Source: Aegilops tauschii subsp. strangulata (lineage: Eukaryota > Streptophyta > Magnoliopsida > Poales > Poaceae). From it: a stretch of DNA of 64,000 nucleotides. The first letter of the stretch is position 1. Each line of letters begins with the position of its first letter. This document shows positions 1 through 12,309 of the stretch, in pieces. Position numbers and translations under genes: made by a program. The notes beneath the pieces are model-generated. The model was not told where the DNA came from. It was given only the letters and a program-made list of their open reading frames with translations, and did not search any database. The stretch is taken from NCBI RefSeq assembly GCF_002575655.3, contig NC_053037.3:322923294-322987293 (forward strand). Reading direction: 5' to 3'.

Positions 1-33
1 GAGCGGGACGCTATCAAAGCACCCCGGATTCAC

Positions 34-1368
34 TTACGGTTTGGTTGAGGGCTTTTCCTCATGTTGGAGCTGTTTCACGGCGTCGCCTTCCAATCCCGAG
101 CCGCTCGACGGTGGCATCTTGCCCCTCTTAGGAGACCGCCCCTCCCAACCTTCGGAGGCGGCCCTTTTCCTCCTGAATGGAGAAGGAATACTAGCTTCTT
201 TTTCACCTTTGTCTTCAGGCGAGGAAATGTCGATTTCTCCGGGCTCAGTATCTAACTTACCTCCGGAACGAAGGTCATCCCGGGTCTTCTCACTCTCCAC
301 CTTGCCCTCCCCTGTCGGCGCCTGGTACGGGGCCGGTGCCAGCATCCTTGTTAACACAGGGTCTGCTGAGTCTTCGGGAAGAGGGTCCGGACACCTAATC
401 CGTTCCGCTTTATTTATCCAGCCCTAGAAAAAGATGGTTTGCTCAATGTCTTACCACAGGATATCTGATTATAAGGTGTTCGGCGGACGAGTACTTACCG
501 GGGTGTCCGGATGGTTACAGTCTAGGCCGGTATCTTCAGTGGTGTCCGACCATTGTTTTCGTTTCCCGAAGAATAATTTCCACATTCCTTCGTGCGTAGT
601 GCCGAAGAAGTGCTGAAGAGTCTGTGGCCCTTCTGGGTTAAACTCCCACAGGCGGAGAGGCCGTCGCTGGCACGGCAGGGTCCGGCGGACTAGCATTACC
701 TGAATAACATTGACAATATCGATATCCTTCTCAATAAGGCTTCAGATGCGACTTTGCAGAGTCCGCACCTCGTCAACTGATCCCCAGTCCAACCCCTTGT
801 TAATCCATGATGCAAGCTGAATTGGGGGGCTGGATCAAAACGCAGGCGCAGCTGCCCACTTGGAACCACGGGGCTCGGTGATATAGAACCACTCCTGCTG
901 CCATAAGTCGGGAGATTCTTTGAAAGATCCTTTTAGCCAGATAGCGCTGGTAAGCTTGCTCACGGAAGCACCACCGCACTCCGCCTGCTCTCCCTCTATC
1001 ATTTGCGGTTTCACATTGAAGTTCTTGAGCCACAAGCCGAAGTGAGGAGGAGTTTGGAGGAAGGCTTCACACGTGACTATAGACGCCGAGATGAGAAGAA
1101 CAGAGTTCGGGGCGAGATCGTGAAAATCTAATCCATAATAGAACATGGGCCCCCCGACGAAGGGATTGAGGGCGAACCCTAACCCTTGGAGGAAGTGAGA
1201 AACGAGCACGACCCTCTCGCCGGATCTGGGGGTAGGGATAACCTGCCCCTCCGCGGGAAGCCGATGGAGGATTTCTGCGGTCAGGTATCTTGCCGCCCGA
1301 AGCTTCGCGATATCCTCCTCTATGACAGAAGAAGCCACCCACCGGCCTTGACGGCCGGATCCGGACAT
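34..1368 (-). pseudogene. Antisense additional ORF of the gypsy element (PF04195-like, 'putative gypsy-type transposon' domain), two exons, two in-frame stops
   Basis: The product is unknown; proteins with this domain recur in grass TE annotations. The frame opens with ATG at 1368 (MSGSGRQGRW) and reads about 177 residues of the conserved domain (for example GLGFALNPFVGGPMFYYGLDF), then TGA at 835-837. The same frame continues through a second TGA near 732 into LWEFNPEGPQTLQHFFGTTH. It reaches a donor CCG|GTAAGTAC at 498/499, and an acceptor TTTTTCTAG at 424 joins in phase to GWINKAERIRCPDP and the Ser/Pro-rich tail ending with a stop at 34. The inferred intron is 75 nt (424-498). An extra gene antisense to gag-pol is known for some Tat-lineage gypsy elements such as Grande; placing this element there is inference. 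The two stops suggest a dead copy. Confidence 0.7.
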
Positions 1369-1465
1369 GACTGAGGCTTACGGAGGGCGAAACCTGGGTG
1401 TTGAAACTCGAGGTAGTAAGAGTCGAGGAAGAAGCAAGCGTGGAGAGGAAAGGCGGGTCTGTGCC

Positions 1466-1477
1466 CCTTTATAAAGG
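1466..1477 (-). promoter_or_regulatory. Possible TATA box of the antisense gene
   Basis: CCTTTATAAAGG is a perfect palindrome containing TATAAA, about 100 bp upstream of the ATG at 1368 on the minus strand. This spacing fits an independent antisense promoter. Because it is palindromic it gives no strand information by itself. Confidence 0.35.
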
Positions 1478-1896
1478 CTGAGAATATCGAACGCCTCCTC
1501 CCGGGCCTTAAAATTTTGCCTATTACCAAGGAGTTGTGCCCTAAGGACGGTTGGGTTACCCATGTCTGTGTCGATAAAAGAATCCCTTAATAAGGGGACA
1601 CGATCTCTGCTGGGATAAGACGTGTCAATGACAACCGCGTTTCGGAACATGGGCGAAACAACGGTTCGAAATAATGACCGGGCCGACATGATGTCATATT
1701 CTAAAAGTTGCCAGAAGATTGGACTTATAAATTATTATGCCCTCTATGGAAGTAAATGCTGCTCATACTACCGAGCCGAACTCGATTGTTCGAAGACCAT
1801 TGTGAAGTATCCGGAAGTAAGGAAACCCGCCTTGCAATGCCGAAGACAAATCTGTGCGCCGGACTCCTCGTCATTGAAGCCAGGTTCAGGGGCTAC

Positions 1897-2372
1897 TGAG
1901 GGAGTCCTGGATTAGGGGGTCCTCGGGTGTCCGGCCTGTTAGCCATGGGCCGGACTGATGGGCTGTGAAGATACGAAGACCGAAGACTGCACCCGTGTCC
2001 GGATAGGACTCTCCTTGGCGTGGAAGGCAATCTTGGCGACCGAATATGTAGATTCTTTCCTTTGTAACCAACCTTGTATAACCCTAGATCCTCCCGGTGT
2101 CTATAAACCGGAGGACTTAGTCCGGAAGGATATACTCATTACCATAGTCATACAGGCTAGACTTCTAGGGTTTAGCCATCACGATCTCATGGTAGATCAA
2201 CTCTTGTAATACTCATATTCATCAAGATCAATCAAGCAGGAAGTAGGGTATTACCGCCATAGAGAGGGCCCGGACCTGGGTAAACATTGTGTCCCCTGTC
2301 TCCTGTTACCATCGACCTTAGACGCACAGTTCGGGACCCCCTACCCGACATCCGCCGGTTTTGACACCGACA
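1897..2372 (+). repeat. 3' LTR of the gypsy element (476 bp)
   Basis: It starts TGAGGGAGTCCTGGATTAGG and ends GGTTTTGACACCGACA, the TG...CA form of an LTR. It contains CCGGTGTCTATAAACCGG near 2095-2112, a TATA region typical of this Triticeae LTR type, and the terminal segment GTTCGGGACCCCCTACCCGA. The sequence to its right belongs to another element, so no target-site duplication can be checked. Confidence 0.8.
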
Positions 2373-2582
2373 AGCATCCCCAAGCTTATGGCTTTGCATA
2401 TCATTAGCATCATGGATATTCAAAGAATTCATACTAACAACATTGCAATCATGCTCATCGTTCAAATATTTTGTGCCAAAAATTTTATTGACTTCTTCTT
2501 CTAACAACTGAGCACAATTTTCCGATCCATCATTTTCAAGAAAGATATTATAAAGATGATCAATAATATGATGCAACCTCAA
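2373..2582 (-). pseudogene. Truncated N-terminal gag region of the Sabrina-like element
   Basis: The minus-strand frame reads LHHIIDHLYNIFLENDGSEN and then EEEVNKIFGTKYLNDEHDCN through SHKLGDAC, where it runs into the foreign LTR at 2372. I recognise this as the start of the gag region of Triticeae Sabrina-type elements. Only about 70 codons remain, so it cannot make a capsid protein. No ATG begins the visible open frame (first codon TTG), so the true start is uncertain. Confidence 0.65.
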
Positions 2583-2685
2583 TTCGATTTTTATGTAGTT
2601 TTCTTTTATAAACAGAACTAGTGATAAAACAAGAAACTAAAAGATTCAATTGCAAGATCTAAAGATATACCTTCATACACTCACC

Positions 2686-2703
2686 TCCCCGGCAACGGCG
2701 CCA
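2686..2703 (-). other. Primer binding site, tRNA-Asp type
   Basis: On the minus strand this reads TGGCGCCGTTGCCGGGGA, complementary to the 3' end of plant tRNA-Asp(GUC). It lies 10 bp internal to the 5' LTR, where reverse transcription would be primed. Confidence 0.9.
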
Positions 2704-2713
2704 GAAAAGAGCT

Positions 2714-4308
2714 TGATGTCTATTACGCAAGTTTATTCTTGTAGACACGTGTTGGGCCTCGAAGCATAGAGTTTTGTAGGACAGTAGCAATTTTCCCTCA
2801 AGTGGATGACCTAAGGTTTATCAATCCGTGGGAGGCGTAGGATGAAGATGGTCTCTCTCAAACGATCCTGCAACCAAATACAAGAAATCTCTTGTGTCCC
2901 CAACACACCCAATACAATGGCAAATTGTATAGGTGCACTAGTTCGGCGAAGAGATGGTGATAAAAGTGTAGTATGGATGGTAGAAATATATTTTTATAAT
3001 CTGAATAAATAAAAACAGCAAGGTAGCAAATAGTAAACGGGCACAAAAACGGTATTGCAATGCTTGAAAATGAGGCCTAGGGTCCGTACTTTCGCTAGTG
3101 CAATCTCTCAACAATGCTAATATAATTGGATCATATAACCATCCCTCAAAGTGCGATGAAGAATAACACCAAAGTTCCTATCTAGCGGAGAACATAAGAA
3201 TAAATTGTTTGTAGGGTACGAAACCACCTCAAAGCTATTCTTTCCGTTCGATCTATTCAAGAGTCCATACTAAAATAACACAAAGCTATTCTTTTCGTTC
3301 GATCTATCCTAGAATTCGTACTAAAATAACACCAAAGCAATATTCATATTCATAATACTCAATCCAACACAAAGAACTTCAAAAGAGTGCTCCAAGATTT
3401 CTACCTGAGAAACAAAGACAAGAACGTGCATCAACCCCTATGCATAGATTACCCCAATGTCACCTCGGGAATCCGCGAGCTGAGTGCCAAACATATATCA
3501 AGTGAATCAATACGATACCCCATTGTCACCACGAGTATTCAATTGCAAGCCATATATCAAGTGTTCTCAAATCCATAAAAGTATTCAATCCGATAACAAC
3601 GAGATCTCAAAGGGAAAAACTCAATTCATCACAACAAGATAGAGAGGGGAAAACACCATATGATCCGACTATAGTAACAAAGCCCGCGATACATCAAGAT
3701 CGTGACATCTCAAGAACACGAGAGAGAGAGAGAGAGAGAGAGAGATTAAACACATAGCTACTGGTACAAACCCTCAGCCCTGAGGGTGGACTACTCCCTC
3801 CTCATCGTGGTGGCCGCCGAGATGATGAAGACGGCCACCGGAGATGATTCCCCCTCCGGCAGGGTGCCGGAACGGGGTCTAGATTGGTTTTCGGTGGCTA
3901 CAGAGCCTTGCAGTGGCGGAACTTCTGATCTAGGTTAACTTCTGATGGTTTCTCTATTTATAGGATTTTTTGGCGTTGGTTTCACGTTAATATGGGCCTC
4001 GAGGTGAGCACAACCCACCGGGGCAAGCCAGTCCCACAAGGCGCGCTCTGGTGGGTTGTGCCCTACTCGTGGCTCTTCTGGCCCTCCCATGAAGCTTCGG
4101 GGGTCTCTTTTGTTCCAAAAAAATCATCAAAAAGTTATAGCACATTTGGAGAACTTTCATTTCTGCACAAAAAACAATACCACGGTAGTTCTGCTGAAAA
4201 CAGCGTTAGTCCGGGTTAGTTCCATGCAATTCATACCAAAACCATATAAAATTGTTGTAAACATGCCATGAATACTTCATAAATTATAGATACGTTGGAG
4301 ACGTATCA
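2714..4308 (-). repeat. 5' LTR of the Sabrina-like element (1595 bp)
   Basis: In plus orientation it begins TGATGTCTATTACGCAAG and ends GTTGGAGACGTATCA, so on the coding strand it starts TGATACGTCTCCAAC. Inside are a (GA)n run (3720-3747) and CCTATAAATAG near 3955-3965, a probable TATA box on the minus strand. Short open frames inside (for example 3387-3578 and 3992-4271) are not genes. Confidence 0.85.
3720..3747. repeat. (GA)14 microsatellite
   Basis: An uninterrupted GA/CT dinucleotide run inside the Sabrina-like LTR. Confidence 0.95.
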
Positions 4309-5800
4309 CAGGCCCCAGCAGGGGATTTTGCACGCACGCTCGAGCAGAGGGGCGCCGGCCGCGGCGGCACTTGGCCGGCAAGCAGCGGTGGCAGGCGGGC
4401 TTCATGCGCAACGGACAGGGGCGAGCGGGGATGGCGCGCTGGAGCGAGCGGCGGCCATGGCGGACGCGAGCGAGGGTGGAGGCAGAGCGCCGTCAGCAAG
4501 GCGGCGGGCGACTACGGCAGCGGCGCGGCAGGTGCGGCCGGGAACCGGCGGGGGGGAGGGAACGCGTGGGCGGCGCGGCTGGGAAGAACGCCAATGGGCC
4601 GTAGTGCAGCAGCTGCAGTACGCAGGCAGCAACGGTACAGTGAGCGCGGGCAAACGTGGCATGGGCGTCAGTGGGGGAGGGCGCGACGCGGCAGCGGGGC
4701 TAGCGGAGGACGGCATCGCAGGAGGGAGAGGAGGCCAGGGTGCAGTGAGTGTGGTGCTGGCGCAAGTACGGGGCAGAGATCAGGGGCTAAAGAGTATATA
4801 GCTCTTCAGGAATGTGCCATTTTGGGGATTCCTACTATTTCTTTAGTGCGCTCGAGCGCAAGCGGGAGCAGAGCTCCGGGCGCATGGTGGAATAGCGGCG
4901 TACAGCCACGACTTCGAAGGGGGCAAGCTGGGGGTGGAGGAGGAGCTCACTTTGAGCCTATAGATGAACAAGGTGGGCTCGGGGGGGCTCCGGCCAGGCA
5001 AATAGTAGACGAGCGCTGCAGTGCCCGAGGATGATGACGACGACGATCCAGCGATGCGGCGGGGGTGGGCTTGATCTGGTCCTTGTAAACGAAGCAGCGA
5101 GCATCTTAGGTTCTTCTAGACGTTCTAAGTCAACGTGGGGTCGAGGTTGGTCATGACTGCGAGGTGCTCCATGGCCACGGCGGTGTTCAAGCCGATCCTG
5201 ATTGGATCGGGGGAGAGGGAGAGTGGGGGCGCGAGTGGGGGGAGTGGGGGTGTCGGTGCCCAGGGTTTCGGCACCAGGGGGTTAAGGGAGTGGGGATGGG
5301 CCGGCCTGGCATGTGGCTGGGCCGAGGCCCGACGGGAGGGGGGCCTTTTGGCCTTTTATTTATTATGTTTTATTTTTTACTTTTTGTTTTCAATTTTCTT
5401 TTATTTCTTAATAGTTTATAGTTTTACCAAAAGAAAACCCCATAACTAAAGTAGAGTTACAATTCCAACTACTGCCACAAAAAGTTTTACCCCTGAACAA
5501 AATAGTTTAGTATTTTATAAAATCAAAAGGCATTTATTTAATTGTTTTACCTACTGTTTTAATTACTTAAGTGCATTTAAATCTTTTATAAAAATGTGGT
5601 TTGTCCATCATAATTACCTATGCAATATTTGGCACAACCCAAACAATTTAGTTTTAATATTTGAAAACTTTTGTTGTTAGCCTTTGTTTTAAATTTGAAT
5701 TTGAATCGGTTTCAAATCAACGCAAGTTTAACTACAGTAACTGAGGTGATGTGACATCATTAGCAGAGGTTCACTGTAGCTTAATTACCCAGGCGCTACA
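4309..5800 (-). repeat. Truncated 3' LTR of the LARD-like element
   Basis: It ends at 5800 in GGCGCTACA, so on the element strand the LTR starts TGTAGCGCC. A GC-rich part (4310-5340) is followed by an AT-rich part. It matches 27992-29442 with many substitutions and indels, including a 60-bp insertion near 4794-4853. Long GC-rich open frames in this region (such as 4295-4801 and 4594-5034) are composition effects. Confidence 0.75.
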
Positions 5801-8800
5801 ATTCTCCTCCACTACAAGAAATCTCGTCCCGAGATTTAAGAGGGGGAGTACGGGGGAAAGTTCTGGTTACGAAATTCTAACGAGCCTTCTGGGTCTTGGT
5901 TGATCTTCTCGAAGAAATTGATCCCTTCCATTGACGTCTGCATTCCTCTGCTCCAGGTCATCATGATGAAGTCATAATCCTTCCTTCGGGAGTTCCATCG
6001 TAGTTACGAATAGGCAAAGGGCGGCTCATCAATGGTAGAATGTTATTAGGAGTAACGTCATCGTACTTCAGGTGGTGATTCATGAACGAACAAATGAGTA
6101 TCTCTCGAGTTGAACAAATGAAACGCATCGAGAGCAAGGTAAGAAGTTACAACTAGGAGTTCCAAGCGGATACACAATCGTTCGATGTCAAAAAATAGAG
6201 TATGAAAGGGGTTCAGAGCATCAATATTAAGTATTGCATCTGATAATGGAATAGATCACTAGGAAGGTGGCTCGTGAATTGCACCCGAAGCCAAGCGTGA
6301 GGAATAACCTTGGGAACAAGGATGTACAGGAGAGTCAGGTTTTGATCCTGTGGAAATGTGGGTTATGGGCCCATCATGCGGGTTAAAGGTAGGAAGGACG
6401 CTAACATCTTGCACGGTCATGATATCAAGGCATGTCAGAAAATAGTTTGTCTGTTATGTCGCCAACAACGTCAATACCAAGGGCGAGGGACGAAGAGAAC
6501 CATTTTCCTGCTCGTTGAACGAGGCGGACCAATAAGAAAAGTTCTTGTCCATCGGTGGTTACCGGAATGTCATCAACAATAGTAACAGGGTCTTAGTCAT
6601 AGAGTGGTACAACGAGGTGCTTACCTAAGCAAGGAATTATCATTGCTCAGTTAAGTAAATTACAAGATATGTTAAAGAACAGAGTGGAAATGAAAACACG
6701 TTTATCAGATTAAACAGAACAATGCATAGGAAAATGTGTGTAAACACATATTTCAGGGTTATATCCTTCCCAAGGACAAGCAGAGCATGATATCCATGAC
6801 ATGATAGAAGTAGAAGACCAGTTAGGTAAGGGGAGAGGAATTTCATGGCATTACCCATACAATGGTGTTTGGATAGTTGATCAAGAAACATTTAGCATTG
6901 TGCTTCACATGTTCTTTTTGATGATCGGAGTACCACATACATGCTTCGAGATAGCATTGCCATGGTCTTCAAGCAAATGTCGGACTTTGGATACTCAAAG
7001 GATTCATCAGGAAAAACTTATAGAATAAGTCTTACAATTTCCTCATGGATGAATGGTTAACCTTGCTAAAAAGGAAGAACTATAACAATAGGTCCTCCGG
7101 CCAGGTGTATTAGGCATGACATCACCTTACTAGGTCATATAAAGACGAGTGTTATATCTCATGGAAATATGTTCCAACCATCATATCTGACCAAGATTCA
7201 GATCTGATTGGTGTCAGGATAACTCAGACTCAGGATGCCTGAGAAGAAAGGTGCAACACAAATTGTCGAGATGACATTGTAAGATTCTCGGGAATTGAAT
7301 TATGGAAGCGAGTTCCGAAACAAGAGTTCATCATTAAATCAAGGAGAGAATGAGGAGGTGGCTGATGAACTCAGCGACAATTCAATGGGATTTCCACAAT
7401 TATGTGAACAAGGAGATAACTTTTGTCAGATCAAATGATATAATGAGGTATGCTCTGGGAAAACATACTCGATTAAACATTGGTTGACAGGCACGCCCGA
7501 AATATGGGCAAAGGTAGCCTGATCAATTGTTAGAATGGTCATCCAATAACCGATAGGCTAAGAATGAACTATCGATCATTAACTTCAAAGCAATAGGGTT
7601 GCTAGAAGTGCATAATCCAAATAGCGCCGTTCACTTGTTGGTATCCCGGTTATAATCAACACGGGGACCAAGAAAGAATGGTGATTGTGAGAAGTATCAC
7701 TATACCAAGAATTCTTAAGAGGTGGAGAAATCCTCACAACATTCTTGAGACAGAAGACAATAATACTACAAGGTAGAACATAACCTAAGCCAGATAGCAA
7801 GGAAATCAAGGTACAAGACAAAACATGAACAAGTTTGTGTTGGGGGAAGGCAAGAATGTTATCGATGATCACACAAATCATCGAGGGTCAAGGATGGTAT
7901 TTTCCATCATGAATTCGATTGATATCCTCGAAGAGCTCAAAATGTTGATGATGGTCACGACACAATTGTCGAGAGATTTCATGAAGGTGTAATCGATCGG
8001 GGTTGACATCAAGTCAAAATAATGATGAAGCGAAAGGTTATTGGAACCACGGGTACGGCACATACTCAAAATCAAGATTGTTGTTCAAGGCGAAATGATA
8101 TGATGAGGAAACTCGACGTAAGCTTAGCTCATCGTCGAAAATTGTGCTCCGGGAAGAAGGACCAGGTAGCACAGTTAAAAAGTTGCACGATAATGGTATA
8201 ACCGATCAGGCTAGGAATGACTTGAAGGATTATAAAACTCATAAGCAATGAAGATTACTTAGAGTTAATGAATCGGAGTGCGGGATTGATTCACTTATCA
8301 GTGTTCTCGGTTGACGACAACCCAAGACCCAGGAAAATTGGAATCAGTGAGAAATAACAGTTGATGAAGAACCCATAAGAAGTTATGCAGTTCCATGATA
8401 TTCTTGAGATACCAGAGTGTAATACTCGATGGTAGATCAAAGTAAAGGTTGGACAGGTGCACTGATCTGCAGAAGACAAGTACTTCAACTTGTCCGAGAA
8501 ATGGTATTTAAAAGGAGAACATGGCTGGGACCACGATTGCAAAAGGCCAAATCCTAGATATAAGATAAACTTATACCAAGGTTATATTTAATTGAAGAGA
8601 AGCTTTAATGATACGATCTACATCGTGTCCATGGGCATGAACACAAAGTTCAAGGTCAATTCCCACTTCTCCAATGCATAACCTTTCACTCACTTCTCAT
8701 TTTCGAAGAAGTTGCAGTGTTGAAATTTTATCTGGCAAAATACCAGAAGAGTATGACTCGTGAAAACTTTTGAGTTCAAACATATTAAGGAAGGCATAGG

Positions 8801-9993
8801 TTCAACCCATCGGGGTATCGTAGGAACATATAACACAACCTTCGGGAGTAATAAACACAGGATCGAAAGTAGAGCATGGTTGACAAAGCAGAGGATACAA
8901 TTTACCAAAGTCATTATATATCCGTGGAAACAAGGTTATTGAATATGAAGAACACTGTCAGATGAAATCCAAGAAAGGATCTGGGGGTCCACAAGGGATC
9001 TAATGTAAGCATCAGTACTCAACGAGAAGAAGAAGAATGCAAGGAGATTAGATGATAGAAACATCTGACTAATTCAAAGCTCAATTGCAAAGGAATTATG
9101 AATTCCAAGTCAAGGGATCAGAAGCAACGCTATGATTAGGGATGGATAAGTTGAATAGCCTTAGGGGTACAATCGACAGCAATTTGATTGGTCGAGAACC
9201 AGCTCCTGTTCAAACGACGTCTGAGAAGGAAGGATGAATCATAGGACCTGATTGAGGATTGCGAGCATTCGCAACTTATTGAATCAATGGACTCAAAATG
9301 ATAGTGACAAAGGATGCCAATAAGATTGCTATACTTATGGAATTAACCATAATGCAAGCAAGCAAGAATTTCAAGAGCAATAAGGTGCTGAGGATTTTTG
9401 GAAGATCGAATAGTATTTTTGAAGATCCTTGTGAAACACACGAACTAGTGATGAGTGGATACTCGTTATGTGCGAGGAATTATCCGTAGGGGTATTAATG
9501 CGGAAAAGAGCTGCAAAGCGGTGGGCACAAAGGATTCTCGGAATATCGGAGAATTTTTTCAGGGTATCAAGTAATAACAGGGGCAACTGGGAATGAAGGT
9601 ATGAATGACAACTGTAAGCAGTTATCCATAAGGATTTATCGGTGCTCGGGAATAGCAAAAGTGGTGGGCACAAAGTCTCGAGAGAACATCGAAGAGTATC
9701 TTCGAATCTTCTGGTGAAGCAGGCCATCATCTGGAATGAAGGGGCTCTCTGGGAGAAAGTATATACGAGAACCTAGAATTAGAGTTAGCAAAACCATTTA
9801 ACCCGAATAGAAGAGAGATCATAATCCCAGAGTATAGACGAGGAGTAAAAGATCCTAATACCACCCAATGGCGATGTGGGCCCGTAAGCCACAAAGCCAT
9901 GTTAGTAAAACAATTTTCACTGACTAGACTCAACTTCGGCCAAGGAGTTTTGAAGGGGGATTCCTACAGGCAGTCGGCTCTGATACCAACTTG
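5801..9993 (-). other. Non-coding interior of the LARD-like element
   Basis: No frame on either strand contains gag, protease, RT or integrase motifs; the longest open frames are about 120 codons and unrelated to one another. The stretch next to the 3' LTR (5801-5845) reads on the minus strand as an AATCTCGGGACGAGATTTCTT-like segment followed by a GGAGGAG polypurine tract. That segment is also found just after the chromodomain in Tekay-type elements (compare 41425-41460), so the element probably derives from an autonomous Tekay relative. AGTGGTGGGCACAAAG-type phrases recur near 9520 and 9660, suggesting internal duplication. Confidence 0.6.
9977..9988 (-). other. Primer binding site, initiator tRNA-Met type
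   Basis: The minus strand reads TGGTATCAGAGC, the canonical tRNA-iMet complement, 5 bp internal to the LTR edge at 9994. Confidence 0.9.
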
Positions 9994-11459
9994 TGACGCC
10001 CCCGATTCAATCATACACTAATCATACATGCAAACGTGTACGATCAAGATCAGGGACTCACGGGAAGATATCAAAACACAACTCTAAAAATAAAATAAGT
10101 CATACAAGCATCATAATACAAGCCAGAGGGCTCGAATACAAGTGCTCGATCATAGACAAGTCAGCGGAAGCAACAATATCTGAGTACAGACATAAGTTAC
10201 ACAAGGTTCCATAAGATGGCTAGCACAAACTGGGATACAGATCGAAAGAGGCGCAGGCCTCCTGCCTGGGATCCTACTAAACTACTCCTGGTCGTCGGCG
10301 GCGGACTGCACGTAGTAGTAGGCACCTCCGGTGTAGTAGGAGAAGTCGTCGGTGGTGCCTGGCTCTTGGGCTCCAACTTCTGGTTGCGACGTCCGAGAAG
10401 AATGGAAAGGGGGGAAAGAGGGAGCAATGCAACCGTGAGTACTCATCCAAAGTACTCGCAAGCAAGGATCTACACTACATATGCGTTGGTATTAATGAAA
10501 TGGGTAGTATTTGTGGACTGAACTGCAGAATGCTAGAATAAGAGGGGGGTAGCTAGTCCTATCGAAGACTACACTTCTGGAAACCTCCATCTTGAAGCAT
10601 GTAGAAGAGAGTAGCACGTAAGTTCACCAAGTATCATCGTACAGCATAATCCTACTCGGCGCTCCCCTCCTCGTCGCTCTGTGAGAGAGCAACCACCGGG
10701 TTGTATCTGGCACTTGAAAGGGTGTGTTTTATTAAGTATCCGGTTCTAGTTGTCATAAGGTCAGAATACAACTCCGGGTCATCCTTTTACCAAGGGACAC
10801 GGCTATTCGAATAGATAAAATTCCCTGTAGGGGTGCACCACATTACCCAACACGCTCGATCCCTCTGGCCGGGCACACTTTCCTGGGTCATGTCCGGCCT
10901 CGGAAGATCAACACGTCGCAGCCCTACCTAGGCACAACAGAGAGGTCAGCACGCCGGTCTAAATCCTAAGCGAGCAGGGGTCTGGGCCCATCGCCCATTG
11001 CACACTTGCATGTTGCGAGGGTGGCCGGTGAGCAGACCTAGCAACCTACATTACAAATGAAGTTGCGTTACACGGTCCAACCCGGCGCGCGCCGCTCAGT
11101 CGCTGACGTCAAGAAGGCTTCGGCTGATACCATGACGTCGAGTGCCCATAACTGTTCCCACGTAGTTGGTTAGTGCGTATAGGCCAGTGGCCAGACTCAG
11201 ATCAAATATCCAGATCTCGTTAAGCGTGTTATTTTGAAGTAACCGTGGACGCCGACCAAGGCCAGGCCCACCTATCTCCTAGGTGGTCACCACCTGCCCT
11301 GTCGCTCCGCCACAAAGTAACAGTCAGGGGCCGTCGGGAACCCATGCCCACCACTACCGGGGTGGAACCACCTGTCCTTTCAGCCCCCACATCGAAATCA
11401 CTTGTGGGTACTCTACGAGCCGACCCGACTTTAGTCACATCATGTAACCTGTATAGTAT
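9994..11459 (-). repeat. 5' LTR of the LARD-like element, piece 1
   Basis: It starts (plus orientation) TGACGCCCCCGATTC directly beyond the PBS and runs to the CACTA-1 insertion point. The last three bases TAT (11457-11459) are one copy of the CACTA target-site duplication. Confidence 0.75.
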
Positions 11460-11655
11460 CACTGGTGCGCGTCGGTCCTAAACAAACGGTTTTTTACCCC
11501 TTTCCGCGACGGCATTTGGAACCGTCGCCAAGTGAGTGTGTGCGATATGGTGTCCTTCCCACACGACCCAGAAATCGTCGGGGATAGGCCCTCCTGGGAC
11601 CCAGGCTGAGGCCGTGTGCGATCGGGCGAGGCATCGAAACCCAATCATTTCCGTA

Positions 11656-11945
11656 GGTATGTACATCCCACACGGTGAATCCCAGAAATCATTTCCGTAG
11701 GTATGTACATCCCACACGGTGAATCCCAGAAATCATTTCCGTAGGTATGTACATCCCACACGGTAATCCGAGAAAATCATTTCCGTAGGTATGTACATCC
11801 CACACGGTGAATCCCAGAAAAACATTTCCGTTCGTATGTATATCACACACAGTCAATCCAAGGAATACGTTTCCGTTCTTATGTACATCCCACACGGTCA
11901 ATCCAGGGAATACGTTTCCGTTCGGACGTAAATCCCACATAGTTT
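11656..11945. repeat. Left subterminal tandem repeats of CACTA-1 (about 44 bp x 6-7)
   Basis: Units of the form CCGTAGGTATGTACATCCCA plus CACGGTGAATCCCAGAAATC recur at about 11656, 11699, 11743 and 11787. More diverged units (GTCAATCCA variants) follow to about 11945. Such arrays are where the En/Spm TnpA protein binds in the classical system; that role here is inference. Confidence 0.8.
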
Positions 11946-12309
11946 TATGTGTAGGCTCGTGTGTGAAAGGTGTAACTATCACACACGGTCTTCCTTGGTT
12001 AACTGTTTGCTTTTATCAACTATATCACACACGATTTGATGAAGAAAACTGTGTGGCATTGGGCTATCCATCGCAACCACTTTTACTGCTAGAACCGTTT
12101 GCAAAGGTCCATGACACATTTAGCAGGTTTATTAGTTTACAATTAATAATTCCAGTATTACGCAAATTCACATTTCATGTCGAACAGTTGTTTGCCAATT
12201 TCATATCAGGCACATAAATATATTATAACATCACAGTGGTAGCTACATGAAAACAGCACAGTACAACACATAGCTAGTTCAACTTCATAAGAACAATATA
12301 TTCATTTCC

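Larger units (their letters stand above)
1..2372 (+). mobile_element. 3' part of a Ty3/gypsy retrotransposon (Fatima/Danae-like)
   Basis: Only the 3' end of the element is in the window: internal sequence followed by a 3' LTR at 1897-2372. Plus orientation is inferred from a purine-rich tract directly before the LTR (GGTTCAGGGGCTAC at 1883-1896) and from a TATA motif on the plus strand inside the LTR. The sense polyprotein would lie to the left of the window. The internal part present here instead carries an antisense gene (34-1368). The element was inserted into the gag region of the Sabrina-like element that continues at 2373. The family name is from memory of the LTR ends and is provisional. 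Confidence 0.75.
2373..4308 (-). mobile_element. 5' end of a minus-strand Athila-clade gypsy element (Sabrina/WHAM-like)
   Basis: From right to left on the minus strand: a 1.6-kb 5' LTR (2714-4308), a tRNA-Asp primer binding site, a leader, then the first codons of gag, cut at 2373 by the insertion of the gypsy element at 1-2372. The rest of the element lies left of the window. It was itself inserted into the 3' LTR of the LARD-like element, whose sequence resumes at 4309. Confidence 0.8.

Noticed and set aside
45..430. Plus-strand ORF 41-427
   Set aside because: Shadow of the antisense gene's Ser/Pro-rich second exon.
2686..2703. tRNA gene fragment
   Set aside because: Only the 3'-end complement is present next to an LTR, so it is a primer binding site. 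The same applies to 9977-9988 and 36044-36055.
4295..5034. Long GC-rich ORFs on both strands (also at 27973-28572)
   Set aside because: They lie inside the two LTRs of the LARD-like element, are Gly/Arg/Ala-rich, differ in frame between the two LTR copies and show no domain. They are composition shadows.
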